Virus record (IMG/VR): IMGVR_UViG_3300035212_003113
Location: 1-64,000 of that record
From: a virus
Direction: 5' to 3' (one strand)
Length of the DNA: 64,000 nt
The translations under genes and the position numbers were made by a program. Under the pieces are notes generated by a model. It saw only the letters and a list, made by a program, of their open reading frames with translations, was not told where the DNA came from and made no database searches. Below are positions 30,615 to 37,653 of the stretch, in pieces (within the stretch, counting starts at the first letter, position 1; every line of letters starts with the position of its first letter).

Positions 30615-30873
30615 ATGAAATTCGACCACTATCAAATGCTGGAAGCTTTCCAGCAGGCTGACACAGCAAAGGCCTGCGCAAATCTTACAAGACCATTTCT
30701 GTCTAAGCATTCAAGATCTGTTCATCGAGATTCATCCTACCAGTTTTCATGGGTACAAGATTCATATCTGGGATGGGCCAGGATATTATACCTGGTCGCC
30801 GACAACCGGCTTCTGTAAGTCTTTTTCCAAGTTTGATCGCAGAACATCTTGCGCCATTACTCTAAGGATATGA
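30615..30873 (+). pseudogene. Frameshifted YxW-GF family gene
   Basis: Starts MKFDHYQMLEAFQQADTAKA CAN. A +1 shift near 30685 gives LQDHFCLSIQDLFIEIHPTS, then IHIWDGPGYYTWSPTTGFCK and a family-like end (TSCAITLRI). YYTWSPTTGF is a good family motif, so the frame was broken recently, or one base is wrong in the sequence. Confidence 0.7.
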
Positions 30874-30874
30874 G

Positions 30875-30952
30875 ATGAAGCTCCATCATTACAAGATGCT
30901 ACAAGTCTTTCGGGCCAGAGACGCCGCGGCTTGCTATGCAATCTTTTTGTGA
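30875..30952 (+). pseudogene. Truncated YxW-GF family gene
   Basis: Codes MKLHHYKMLQVFRARDAAAC YAIFL then stop. This is the family N-terminal helix and then a break. The break coincides with the 3' limit of a zinc-finger-like fragment on the opposite strand, so a rearrangement joined two unrelated pieces here. Confidence 0.65.
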
Positions 30953-30989
30953 AAGGAAATTTTCCTCCGCACTTTCCACATGTCTTCAT
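30945..30989 (-). pseudogene. 5' fragment of a zinc-finger (HNH-type?) gene
   Basis: On the minus strand an ATG at 30989, with CGGAGGGCAA just upstream, begins MKTCGKCGGKFPFTK, the typical first zinc finger of small phage HNH endonucleases. After about 15 residues the frame becomes antisense of the truncated YxW-GF gene. Probably the remnant of an endonuclease gene. Confidence 0.45.
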
Positions 30990-31032
30990 TTGCCCTCCGA
31001 TGTAACTTACATTACGAGTAAGACGTTTATAC

Positions 31033-31107
31033 GGCTCGTCTGACGGAATTCAGTGGCGGCTCTTCTAAAGCTGCATCAGGTAGGTTCGACTCCTACACGG
31101 GCTGCCA
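31033..31107 (+). tRNA. tRNA-Arg-like, anticodon UCU
   Basis: Acceptor GGCTCGT/ACGGGCT with two wobble pairs, anticodon stem CGGCT/AGCTG with loop CTTCTAA (anticodon TCT, reads AGA/AGG), canonical T arm GTAGG-TTCGACT-CCTAC, G73 and encoded CCA. The D arm is irregular (CTGA/TCAG) and position 8 is C. Confidence 0.7.
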
Positions 31108-31109
31108 AC

Positions 31110-31310
31110 GAGGTTCGGTGTTCTTCCTATAAGAAATCAAAACACCACTTTTCGAACAAGCGCTTGCGGGCGCTTAACCGATAGCGCCAGTAACAATTCT
31201 AGAAAAAGTTACTGATCGCGAAAAGGGCTAGACCCTTCGGAAGCGGGAGCACTACCCGCGGTTTTATCGGGCGATGGCCGTAGCCTACCAGGAGTGCCGG
31301 CCGCTTTTTA
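31110..31310 (+). ncRNA. Structured RNA candidate downstream of tRNA-Arg
   Basis: About 200 bases with no ORF but dense pairing: GTTCG/CGAAC enclosing GGTGTT/AACACC and TTCTT/AAGAA; AGCGC-TTGCGG-GCGCT; CAGTAAC/GTTACTG; GCGGG-AGCACTA-CCCGC inside GGCTA/TAGCC; and a final GGCCG/CGGCC followed by GCTTTTTAATT. Successive compensating helices and a terminator-like end suggest a discrete non-coding RNA. The class is not recognised. Confidence 0.55.
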
Positions 31311-31322
31311 ATTGGAGCAACA

Positions 31323-31607
31323 TTGAAGCTCGACGAATACGAGATAGAGGCAGCGCTGCGTGCTGGTGACTGGCGACGCGCCGCCGATTGCTTAATCCGT
31401 CACTTTGATATAGTGGATGTTCTCCCGCCGCTAAATACATTTTCGTTTAAAGCAATTGATTGGACCTCTTGGTCCTTGTCAATTTATTATGGCACCACTG
31501 CTTGGCACTGGGATGATTTTGCTGGGTTTTATGCAGAGGACTTGGCAGAACCTAGCGCACCTAAAGCGACTATAACCTATTGCGAAGAATATCCCTGTGA
31601 AGATTGA
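31323..31607 (+). CDS. YxW-GF family protein
   Basis: 94 residues from TTG: LKLDEYEIEAALRAGDWRRA, ADCLIRHFDIVDVLPPL, WHWDDFAGFYAED (residues ~59-71), ending ATITYCEEYPCED. Tandem duplicate of the next gene. GGAGCAACA precedes the start. Confidence 0.8.
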   Translation: MKLDEYEIEAALRAGDWRRAADCLIRHFDIVDVLPPLNTFSFKAIDWTSWSLSIYYGTTAWHWDDFAGFYAEDLAEPSAPKATITYCEEYPCED

Positions 31608-31878
31608 AAACTACGAAATGCTGGAAGCGATACGCGCTCGTGACTGGCGGGCCGCGGTTTATTGCTTGATGCGTCACTTTGACATAATAGACCGGCTCCC
31701 GCCGCTAGATACTTTTAATGTACAGAGGTATGGCTCATTGCACGCGCCCCGGAGCATGACACTTTATTATAGGCGTACTGTTTGGCGCTGGGATGAGCTT
31801 TCTAGTTTTTATACATACTACGTGGATGAGGCTAGGTACAGTCCTCATGTCGCTCTAGAGTACTGCGATGAAGATTAG
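31597..31878 (+). CDS. YxW-GF family protein
   Basis: 93 residues from GTG: VKIENYEMLEAIRARDWRAA, VYCLMRHFDIIDRLPPL, WRWDELSSFYTYY, ending VALEYCDED. Paralogue of 31323-31607. Confidence 0.8.
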   Translation: MKIENYEMLEAIRARDWRAAVYCLMRHFDIIDRLPPLDTFNVQRYGSLHAPRSMTLYYRRTVWRWDELSSFYTYYVDEARYSPHVALEYCDED

Positions 31879-32173
31879 AGAGTGGGAAATCAGGGAGCAC
31901 TTGCAAGAAGTTATTGGCGAATACGATGATGCTTTTGATAGATTGGACCCTGGCGGCATACTATATGCCTGGGTCGTTAAGCCTGGATTTAGAATATACC
32001 AGTTCGGTGAAAAGATAAGCATCGGCGGGTCAGTCATTAATACTGACTACTTCTCTCCTAATCTTGCCAAGATTACACAAAGCTCATTAGAGCTGGCGTA
32101 CCGTATGCTTGAGGATTCAGATGATGACGAAGGAACAACCAACCCTTATGTTGTTAAGAGGTTATTTTCTTAG
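31868..32173 (+). CDS. 'PGFxIYQxGxxIxIG' protein, paralogue of 47327-47638
   Basis: 101 residues: MKIREWEIREHLQEVIGEYD, then AWVVKPGFRIYQFGEKISIG and YFSPNLAKITQSSLELAYRM, ending NPYVVKRLFS. The paralogue has KWIVRPGFTIYQKGDEICIG and YFVPSLDKITAESIAKVGRM, so the two define a small family whose MK-W start matches the array genes. Function unknown. Confidence 0.7.
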   Translation: MKIREWEIREHLQEVIGEYDDAFDRLDPGGILYAWVVKPGFRIYQFGEKISIGGSVINTDYFSPNLAKITQSSLELAYRMLEDSDDDEGTTNPYVVKRLFS

Positions 32174-32220
32174 CGCGGGCCGGGCCTAAAACCGGACGCG
32201 CCCGATCCTGTGCGGCGACG
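32174..32220 (+). repeat. Dispersed hairpin element, copy 8
   Basis: CCGG-GCCTAAAA-CCGG with an outer CGGGC/GCCCG pairing, then GATCCTGTGCGGCGACGG. Begins at the stop of the preceding gene. Confidence 0.84.
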
Positions 32221-32255
32221 GTCCCCGCCGCTATTTTAAATAGGACGCCTTCGCA

Positions 32256-32594
32256 ATGAAGCTAGATTCTTATGAGATAAAGAGCGCCATGATGGATGCT
32301 CGTTGGGACGAAGCAGCGATGGTCCTAGACCGGCACTTCGGACTCTCTGGGCTGGTGGCTGCGCTTGTTGCGAGGAACTCGCGCTTTCGTCTGTCCGCCG
32401 ATGGCGACGTCGCGGACTATGTAGTGATAGCCTATGTCAAGGGATGCGCAGAGAAAGCGGTCGGCTCCAAATCTTATTATTATGGCTGGAACAATGAAGA
32501 TGAATTTAAATGCTGGGGATGCACTACGAAGGAGTCCAAAATCATCTTCTATGCACCGCGAGATCTTTATATCAAGATAGGCATGATAGTATGA
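32256..32594 (+). CDS. YxW-GF family protein
   Basis: 112 residues: MKLDSYEIKSAMMDARWDEA, AMVLDRHFGLSGL, YYYGWNNEDEFKC. It has an insertion with a cysteine-rich strand (CAEKAVGSKS) before the motif. Ends DLYIKIGMIV. Four-base overlap with the next gene. Confidence 0.78.
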   Translation: MKLDSYEIKSAMMDARWDEAAMVLDRHFGLSGLVAALVARNSRFRLSADGDVADYVVIAYVKGCAEKAVGSKSYYYGWNNEDEFKCWGCTTKESKIIFYAPRDLYIKIGMIV

Positions 32595-32878
32595 AGCTAG
32601 ACAGCTACCTGATGCTCGAAGCCGTGCGAGAACGGAATGCATCCGCAATCATAAACATTTTTTCGCAGCGTTTCCCGGAGATTGATGCGCGTCGCGATAT
32701 GGACTGGCGCTGGGTGCGCGCTCCTTGGCAGATCGTAGAGGTCCGCCTCAAGACTCCTAGTGGCAGCTTTTGCTGGGATGATTTCCAGTTCATAGTAGAT
32801 CGCGGCGTTTTTTCTTTTGACGGCTCGCACAAAATATTAGTTCGAGATGATGTTTACGTAAAGGAACCTGCGCTATGA
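32591..32878 (+). CDS. YxW-GF family protein
   Basis: 95 residues: MKLDSYLMLEAVRERNASAI, INIFSQRFPEIDA, SFCWDDFQFIVDR. Related to 7964-8272 (SCWNGLDYF form). Overlaps the next ATG by four bases. Confidence 0.76.
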   Translation: MKLDSYLMLEAVRERNASAIINIFSQRFPEIDARRDMDWRWVRAPWQIVEVRLKTPSGSFCWDDFQFIVDRGVFSFDGSHKILVRDDVYVKEPAL

Positions 32879-33273
32879 AGCTTTATCGTGCACAGCGTAT
32901 TATTGCTGCGGCTGAACGCGACGCTATTCTTGGTATCTCTTCTTCCTATGAGCTGGGCGGCATTGAGAGCTTTACCGGACTGGACGTTGGCAGGCTGAAC
33001 ATCCTACTGGCAGCCGGTCATGCTGATCCATTCGAGCGCCATAATGATGGTCCTAGTATTGATGAATTTGCAAAATTTCTTACGGCGCACCCCCGTTTCA
33101 CAGCGCATGGGTACGCAGTCGGTCCAGATCGTTATGACTACCGGTTGTCAATTGAAGGCGTAGAGCTGAAGGCGCAGCCTACGGACGAGGAGCGCTCTGC
33201 TTTTGATGCGTTGTTTTATCAGGCAGATGAGCGTATGTGCAGCAACAAAGGGCTGTATTGCTGGTACGACTGA
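32875..33273 (+). CDS. Hypothetical protein
   Basis: 132 residues (MKLYRAQRIIAAAERDAILG). GIESFTGLDVGRLNILLAAG, then HNDGPSIDEFAKFLTAHPRF and a DYRLSIEGVELKAQPTDEER domain; ends SNKGLYCWYD. No family recognised. Confidence 0.62.
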   Translation: MKLYRAQRIIAAAERDAILGISSSYELGGIESFTGLDVGRLNILLAAGHADPFERHNDGPSIDEFAKFLTAHPRFTAHGYAVGPDRYDYRLSIEGVELKAQPTDEERSAFDALFYQADERMCSNKGLYCWYD

Positions 33274-33334
33274 TGGTCGCGCCGCTTTCGTGCGAGCCAT
33301 CCTCGGGCAACAGCGGGCGGTGGCAGTGGCTTGC

Positions 33335-33439
33335 ATGATGTCGTCTAAACCAAACCCACCTTACCTCACTGCCGTTCTTGCCAACCCTACCTTGTTCCCA
33401 TCGCCCGACGACGTCGTGGCCGCACTGGAGAATGTATGA
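33335..33439 (+). CDS. 34-residue hypothetical peptide
   Basis: MMSSKPNPPYLTAVLANPTL FPSPDDVVAALENV read from the ATG pair at 33335, overlapping the next gene by four bases. A 21-codon frame (33273-33338) lies just before. Small, proline-containing; kept because of the coupled stop/start. Confidence 0.4.
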   Translation: MMSSKPNPPYLTAVLANPTLFPSPDDVVAALENV

Positions 33440-33642
33440 GCAAACCGCTGACAGATTTTCAACGCCGCGTCGTCTTGGACAAGTACGAGCCGGACAGCGA
33501 CGTCGTCGGTATGGCGCTTGTTGCCGCCCTTGACCGCCTTGACTTCTTGGAGCGTAAGTTTATTGCAGCAGACAAGGTGGTCGATGCCGTGCGTACCATC
33601 GCGCCCTTGGTCGCCGCCGCCTATGACGAAGTGAAGCCATGA
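33436..33642 (+). CDS. Hypothetical protein
   Basis: 68 residues (MSKPLTDFQRRVVLDKYEPD), helical, with DRLDFLERKFIAADKVVDAV. Four-base overlaps on both sides. No family recognised. Confidence 0.6.
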   Translation: MSKPLTDFQRRVVLDKYEPDSDVVGMALVAALDRLDFLERKFIAADKVVDAVRTIAPLVAAAYDEVKP

Positions 33643-33983
33643 GCAATCAAAAAATCCAATCGGCCCTCGACGCGGCAGGGACCGCCGCAGACTACTCGGC
33701 CAGAGCGACGTACCAGAGAGGCTACGAAGCCGGATGCGCCGTTAACTCTAGCACTGATATGACGGCAGACCTCAGTCGTACTATCGACTCCCTCACGCTC
33801 CAGCTTGAATCTGCACACAGAGAGGCTGAGCGCCTACGTACTGCCTGCGAGAAAATTCTGTCCTGGAGCACGATAGACACGGCTATCCTGCTATCTAACC
33901 CGCCTCAGAACGCAGCCTTGGTTAACGCACAAAGCGTGCTGCGCTCCGCACTTGTACGTGACAATTCTAATGATTCGCGATAA
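33639..33983 (+). CDS. Hypothetical coiled-coil protein
   Basis: 114 residues (MSNQKIQSALDAAGTAADYS). SRTIDSLTLQLESAHREAER is a heptad-like segment at ~50-70, with LRTACEKILSW after it. A common plan for small phage proteins. Confidence 0.6.
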   Translation: MSNQKIQSALDAAGTAADYSARATYQRGYEAGCAVNSSTDMTADLSRTIDSLTLQLESAHREAERLRTACEKILSWSTIDTAILLSNPPQNAALVNAQSVLRSALVRDNSNDSR

Positions 33984-33996
33984 GAATCGTACGCAG

Positions 33997-34044
33997 TCCC
34001 CGCCGGGCCTAAAGCCGGCCCCCGCCGATCCTGAAGGCCGAACC
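33997..34044 (+). repeat. Dispersed hairpin element, copy 9
   Basis: CCGG-GCCTAAAG-CCGG, then CGATCCTGAAGGCCGAACC. 14 bases after the preceding stop and 21 before the next ATG. Confidence 0.86.
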
Positions 34045-34064
34045 CCGAACCCGGAGTGAGTACG

Positions 34065-34313
34065 ATGGATATCAAGTTTGTTTCTAGCCTGTCGCAGAGG
34101 ATTGGCCAGTCTGACAAAAATGCGTGGCAGATCGCAGGCAACTACCTGGATGCTGCGCCAAGCCGTGAGGCCGCTCTTTGCGCAGCCATTAGCGATCTTG
34201 TAAACGGCGTACTGCCCGATGTGCTCGTTGCTGATGGCACTGCACTTCCTGCGAAGGAAATTCTTTTCTTTATCTCTAGCCGCCCGACGAGTCGCAATGA
34301 ACCCAACGTTTAA
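34065..34313 (+). CDS. Hypothetical protein
   Basis: 82 residues from the ATG at 34065, eight bases after GGAG (MDIKFVSSLSQRIGQSDKNA). Helical: NAWQIAGNYLDAAPSREAAL, then ALPAKEILFFISSRPTSR. No family recognised. Confidence 0.6.
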   Translation: MDIKFVSSLSQRIGQSDKNAWQIAGNYLDAAPSREAALCAAISDLVNGVLPDVLVADGTALPAKEILFFISSRPTSRNEPNV

Positions 34314-34500
34314 GAATCCAGATGGCATGGTAATTGATCGCGAGGCGGTAATCAATCTGGTGCAGATGCACAGCCTGATTAAACTAATCGCAACTTATGA
34401 AGATCCGCTTACGCCAGAGGGAGATGCAGGTCTTGCACAGTCCAGCATGAATGCTCTTGTAAAAGAGATTGAAGAAAACGTTCCCCGTGGGGAAGCATAA
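34297..34500 (+). CDS. Hypothetical protein
   Basis: 67 residues from the ATG at 34297 (MNPTFKNPDGMVIDREAVIN), overlapping the previous gene by 17 bases. LVQMHSLIKLIATYEDPLTP and an acidic end. No family recognised. Confidence 0.6.
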   Translation: MNPTFKNPDGMVIDREAVINLVQMHSLIKLIATYEDPLTPEGDAGLAQSSMNALVKEIEENVPRGEA

Positions 34501-34516
34501 AGGAAAGGAGTCAGGT

Positions 34517-35012
34517 ATGCGCTATACCGCTTTTGTAGGGCCTCGCTGAGTCGCTTGCTACTCAGTTTCGTGATGATTCTCTGCAACACCAGGTTGTTGC
34601 TTTTGCAATTCGAGGCGGCACCGTTTTGGGGTTCGGTGTAAATCAGCGGCGTTATTCTCGCGGCAGCTCGGTCTTCCGCCAGTCAATGCACGCTGAGATG
34701 GACCTGATTCGCAAGCTCGGTGATCGTACTGCCGGCGCCAAGATTTATATTTATCGTTTCAACAATGCAGACGGACCGCAATCCCGGTGCAATAAGAATG
34801 GTCGTCCGTGCATGCTGTGTCAGCACGCGCTTAAGGAGACGGGTGTGTCGCGTGTTGTTTACGTGAATGACGACGGGATTGTCAGCACGCTCAAGCCTCG
34901 TGACATGGTTGCTTTGATTGGGCATCCGACCGAGATCACGCGCCACTTCCTGAATAGGTATTCCGGCAACCACCACGGCAGGTTTGTTGCGCAGGATTTC
35001 CTTGCGGGATAG
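34517..35012 (+). pseudogene. Zinc-dependent deaminase (dCMP/cytidine type), frameshifted near 5' end
   Basis: An intact 128-residue frame ending at 35012 carries SMHAEMDLIRKL and GRPCMLCQHALKETGVSRVV, the HAE and PCxxC zinc motifs of the deaminase superfamily. Its N-terminus is missing: the ATG at 34517 (after AAAGGAGTCAGGT) codes MRYTAFVG and then hits a stop. Removing one G from GGG at 34538-34540 joins it to LAESLATQFRDDSLQHQVVA and restores one ~164-residue protein. Sequencing error, true pseudogene or a programmed shift are all possible. Confidence 0.68.
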
Positions 35013-35029
35013 CAGGTGTAATATGCAGC

Positions 35030-35548
35030 ATGCATATGCTGCTAGCTATGTTACTTGCAATCATGCCGCCTGCTAAGAGGGATGCGGCGATCCGCGAAGT
35101 ACACGGACAAGTAGAATTGCCGCACAGATTGTTTCTTGGCGACAGTCATGCTGTGGCGTTTGAGCGACTTTCCAAAGAGCATGGCTGCATATATATTTCT
35201 GTGCGACCACGAGCATTTTGGATTATAGAATGCAACGCAGGAAAGATAAGAGCTCTTGGACAATATGGAGTAGGGCTACTGCAATATGAAGAATACGATA
35301 GCGATCCTGCTGCGTTTATTGGGACGGTTTGCGGCGGGGATGAACACTGCTCTAGAAGCCGTAGATTTATTCTACTGGTGCCGGGCTGGCACCGTTGTAC
35401 AAAGACAACGGTCAAGCACCCGCGAAACGCAGTAGCCGAATACGATGCAACCACTCGCAGATTAATGTATCAAGAATGGATGCAATGGGATCTTGGAACA
35501 GATTTTTTAGATGCTTATCAACGTGATGAGTTTTGGAGCGGGAAGTGA
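35030..35548 (+). CDS. Hypothetical protein
   Basis: 172 residues (MHMLLAMLLAIMPPAKRDAA). The first 12 residues are hydrophobic but short for a signal. GCIYISVRPRAFWIIECNAG, ALGQYGVGLLQYEEYDSDPA and a cysteine pair in CGGDEHC. No family recognised. Confidence 0.58.
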   Translation: MHMLLAMLLAIMPPAKRDAAIREVHGQVELPHRLFLGDSHAVAFERLSKEHGCIYISVRPRAFWIIECNAGKIRALGQYGVGLLQYEEYDSDPAAFIGTVCGGDEHCSRSRRFILLVPGWHRCTKTTVKHPRNAVAEYDATTRRLMYQEWMQWDLGTDFLDAYQRDEFWSGK

Positions 35549-35618
35549 TCATCCTGCGCAGTCTGCGTGCCTCCTGTAAAAAGGCGCGGTAGTTTTCGGA
35601 CCTGCATAAAACCGATGA

Positions 35619-35704
35619 GCCCTGATGGTGGAATGGTTTACACAGCAGATTTAAAATCTGTCGCTCGCAAGAGTTTGTCGGTTCGAGTCCGACTCGGGGC
35701 ACCA
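35619..35704 (+). tRNA. tRNA-Leu, anticodon UAA
   Basis: Acceptor GCCCTGA/TCGGGGC, anticodon loop TTTAAAA (TAA), class II variable arm (CGCTC-GCAA-GAGT), canonical T arm GTCGG-TTCGAGT-CCGAC, A73 and encoded CCA. All arms regular. Confidence 0.93.
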
Positions 35705-35812
35705 ACAGCAGGCTGAATGCTATTATGTAGATTGATCGCCTACATAAAAAAGCCAGCGCGGCTCTAGGCAGTAGAGATGCGGGCTCCCCTCGCAACAACA
35801 TGGGGAGGTTGC

Positions 35813-35886
35813 TGGGGAATCGTCCAATGGCAGGACAACGGATTCTGATTCCGTTTATCTAGGTTCGAGTCCTAGTTCCCCAACCA
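35813..35886 (+). tRNA. tRNA-Gln, anticodon CUG
   Basis: Acceptor TGGGGAA/TTCCCCA, D arm GTCC..GGAC with GG, anticodon loop TTCTGAT (CTG), T arm CTAGG-TTCGAGT-CCTAG, A73 and CCA. The preceding 108 bases hold no gene but pair well (ATGTAG/CTACAT; CTCTA/TAGAG; CTCCCC/GGGGAG). Confidence 0.92.
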
Positions 35887-35972
35887 TGATGGCGTCTGGA
35901 CGGTCCACAGGGATGCAGGCTCGAGAGTCCGGCATAATCCTGATAGCGGATGCAAGTCGGTCACACGGGTTC

Positions 35973-36003
35973 GCTGCTCCCGGTAAAAGCAGCTTTCTTT
36001 TTT
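35973..36003 (+). terminator. Intrinsic terminator after tRNA cluster
   Basis: GCTGCT/AGCAGC stem with a nine-base loop, then TTTCTTTTTT. Closes the Leu-Gln tRNA unit. Confidence 0.82.
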
Positions 36004-36016
36004 ACACGGAGTTAGT

Positions 36017-36253
36017 ATGCCAGTTGAAGCTAGCAAGTCGGCAATCGTTTTCTCTGGTGAAGATGGCGTTCGCCTTTTCCGCATGGCCACGATTGTCAGG
36101 GGCATGAAGCTGGAAATGGTGGGCATGCGCCTCACTGCCAAGGCTCCTTCTTGCTTCACTATCGCCCGCCGCGAGTTCGGATTGAAGGGAAACAAGGCAA
36201 AGATCCTTGCAGATATGACTGCGCTTTATGAGGCTGCAAAGACAGGGGCCTGA
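36017..36253 (+). CDS. Hypothetical protein
   Basis: 78 residues (MPVEASKSAIVFSGEDGVRL), beta then helix; FTIARREFGLKGNKAKILAD resembles the C-terminal helix of a small phage family ending 'A-R-x-x-x-G-x-x-G-x-x-x-x-x-x-x-x-x'. Function unknown. Starts 13 bases after the terminator. Confidence 0.62.
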   Translation: MPVEASKSAIVFSGEDGVRLFRMATIVRGMKLEMVGMRLTAKAPSCFTIARREFGLKGNKAKILADMTALYEAAKTGA

Positions 36254-36266
36254 TAATTCTGTCAGG

Positions 36267-36312
36267 TCGCGCCGGGCCTAAAGCCCGGTGCCCCCGATCC
36301 TGAAGCCCGAAC
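36267..36312 (+). repeat. Dispersed hairpin element, copy 10
   Basis: CCGGGC-CTAAA-GCCCGG, a six-bp stem with a five-base loop, then CGATCCTGAAGCCCGAACC. An example of stem variation with pairing kept. Confidence 0.87.
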
Positions 36313-36331
36313 CGCAACCCCGGAGTAAAAC

Positions 36332-36658
36332 ATGGACCGCATTGATGCCAAGCACCCTCTTGCTGCTGTCGCTCGCCGTGCTTTCCCCGGCTATAAAGGG
36401 CGTAAGTTTCGTGTAGTCGTTTCTGATCGCCCGCGCCGTCTCGCCTCTTACTGGGATGGCGGGAGCCGAGACACTTTTGTTGTTGTGCAGGACGGTCGAA
36501 CAATCTCCCCTCCTACCTGGGGACCGTTTGGTCGTGAGGGCGCGCCTGACTTTGCTCCGGTGTCTGGAGCAATTCTGATCGAGCATTCTGTATTCATGGG
36601 CAAAGATGCTGGCTGTACCATTTACTTGCATCCTGAAGATTCGAAGTTGTTCTCATAG
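36332..36658 (+). CDS. Hypothetical protein
   Basis: 108 residues (MDRIDAKHPLAAVARRAFPG). Contains RKFRVVVSDRPRRLASYWDG and VQDGRTISPPTWGPFGR, ending GCTIYLHPEDSKLFS. 'HPLAxxARRAFPxYxGRKFxV' is a pattern I recall from small phage proteins of unknown role. Confidence 0.65.
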   Translation: MDRIDAKHPLAAVARRAFPGYKGRKFRVVVSDRPRRLASYWDGGSRDTFVVVQDGRTISPPTWGPFGREGAPDFAPVSGAILIEHSVFMGKDAGCTIYLHPEDSKLFS

Positions 36659-36674
36659 AACATAATATATTTGT

Positions 36675-36752
36675 GGGCCTCGGGTGGCTAGTTGTCACGA
36701 ACGATCTTATAAATCGCCTAAGCAGGAGGCAGTATCCTGGGGGGGCCTACCA
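36675..36752 (+). tRNA. tRNA-Ile-like, anticodon UAU (degenerate)
   Basis: Acceptor GGGCCTC/GGGGCCT with two wobbles, A73 and encoded CCA, anticodon stem CGAT/ATCG with loop CTTATAA (TAT, reads AUA). The D arm GTG/CAC has no GG. The T arm CAGGA/TCCTG has loop GGCAGTA instead of TTCRANY, and two extra G follow it. Either a strongly diverged tRNA or a decaying one. Confidence 0.5.
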
Positions 36753-36769
36753 CTTCTGTGAGGATTTAA

Positions 36770-37030
36770 ATGGCGAGCAAACATTTCGTAATCTTTGATC
36801 GTCAACTGACGCGCAACAAGTCGTTTGAATTGCAGCTGTCATACTTTTCTCTTTCCAGTAGTCTGTTTGAGGCACGCCTGAAGTGGACTGTGCGCACACA
36901 TCACGCTGGGCCAGAGTTTCGCCTAGAGATACTTGGCTTTTATTTTGGCTTCGGCATCTATGATCATCGTCATTGGGATCATGATGCGAATGACTGGGCA
37001 AAGCCTGTTGCCGAAAAGGATGCAGCTTGA
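36770..37030 (+). CDS. Hypothetical protein
   Basis: 86 residues (MASKHFVIFDRQLTRNKSFE), beta-rich, histidine-rich near the end (FGIYDHRHWDHDANDW). Ribosome site GTGAGGATTTAA. No family recognised, though 'FRLxIxGFYFxFxIYDxRHWxxEx-R' recurs in phage small proteins as I recall. Confidence 0.65.
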   Translation: MASKHFVIFDRQLTRNKSFELQLSYFSLSSSLFEARLKWTVRTHHAGPEFRLEILGFYFGFGIYDHRHWDHDANDWAKPVAEKDAA

Positions 37031-37245
37031 AAACATTAAATATCTCCAGCCGCAACTTAATTGCCCGCTTTCGTGATGCCTTTGATAATCTAGCTGAATG
37101 CGACGAGGACCTCATGGTCTTTCGCGCAACCTTCACAGAAGAAGAGTGGCGCCGATTTGTTAACCATGCTGCCGGGTTCATTACCTCATCTCTTTGGCTT
37201 TCAGAGGAAAGGCTGAATGCCGACGGCATAAAAGATGAAAATTAA
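37027..37245 (+). CDS. Hypothetical protein
   Basis: 72 residues from a TTG overlapping the previous stop (LKTLNISSRNLIARFRDAFD). ECDEDLMVFRATFTEEEWRR is acidic and helical. No family recognised. Confidence 0.58.
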   Translation: MKTLNISSRNLIARFRDAFDNLAECDEDLMVFRATFTEEEWRRFVNHAAGFITSSLWLSEERLNADGIKDEN

Positions 37246-37639
37246 AGACTGGTTTGCACGCGAAGATATCTTCAAGGTAAATGCCGCAATCTCACATACC
37301 GAGGACCGCTGGCCGAATCTAGACCGGGTAATGGCGGCTCTAGAAAGCTTTCCTAGAACATCTGTATCCAAATCGGGCGCGTCTATTTTCATGGGATGGC
37401 GAAGCCTTTCGCATGAGTGGATATATCATCATGGCGTTTGCATTACGGATAGTCGCAATGGTAAAGGCCGTTATGGCTTTCATGATTGCAGCATAGAGGA
37501 TATCCCTCGACTACGGCTTGTGCCAGTCTACAATGTAGGTGACATTCCAGAGTCGGCTGCATTTCTTGATGTGCTAGAGTCAGCCGGAATAAAGCGAGTA
37601 GATATTGGTTGCGTAATGGTAAACCCTAAGATAAAATAA
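37235..37639 (+). CDS. Hypothetical protein
   Basis: 134 residues (MKIKDWFAREDIFKVNAAIS), mixed fold with GASIFMGWRSLSHEWIYHHG and GRYGFHDCSIEDIPRLRLVP. Overlaps the previous gene by 11 bases. No family recognised. Confidence 0.6.
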   Translation: MKIKDWFAREDIFKVNAAISHTEDRWPNLDRVMAALESFPRTSVSKSGASIFMGWRSLSHEWIYHHGVCITDSRNGKGRYGFHDCSIEDIPRLRLVPVYNVGDIPESAAFLDVLESAGIKRVDIGCVMVNPKIK

Positions 37640-37653
37640 AAACAGGAGTGCGG

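Noticed and set aside
31110-31310. tmRNA or hammerhead ribozyme
   Set aside because: No tRNA-Ala-like ends or tag reading frame, and the CTGA...GAAA segment lacks the hammerhead core CTGANGA and GUC.
35887-35972. Possible further tRNA after tRNA-Gln
   Set aside because: A GGGTTCGC segment resembles a T arm, but I could not form an acceptor or anticodon arm.
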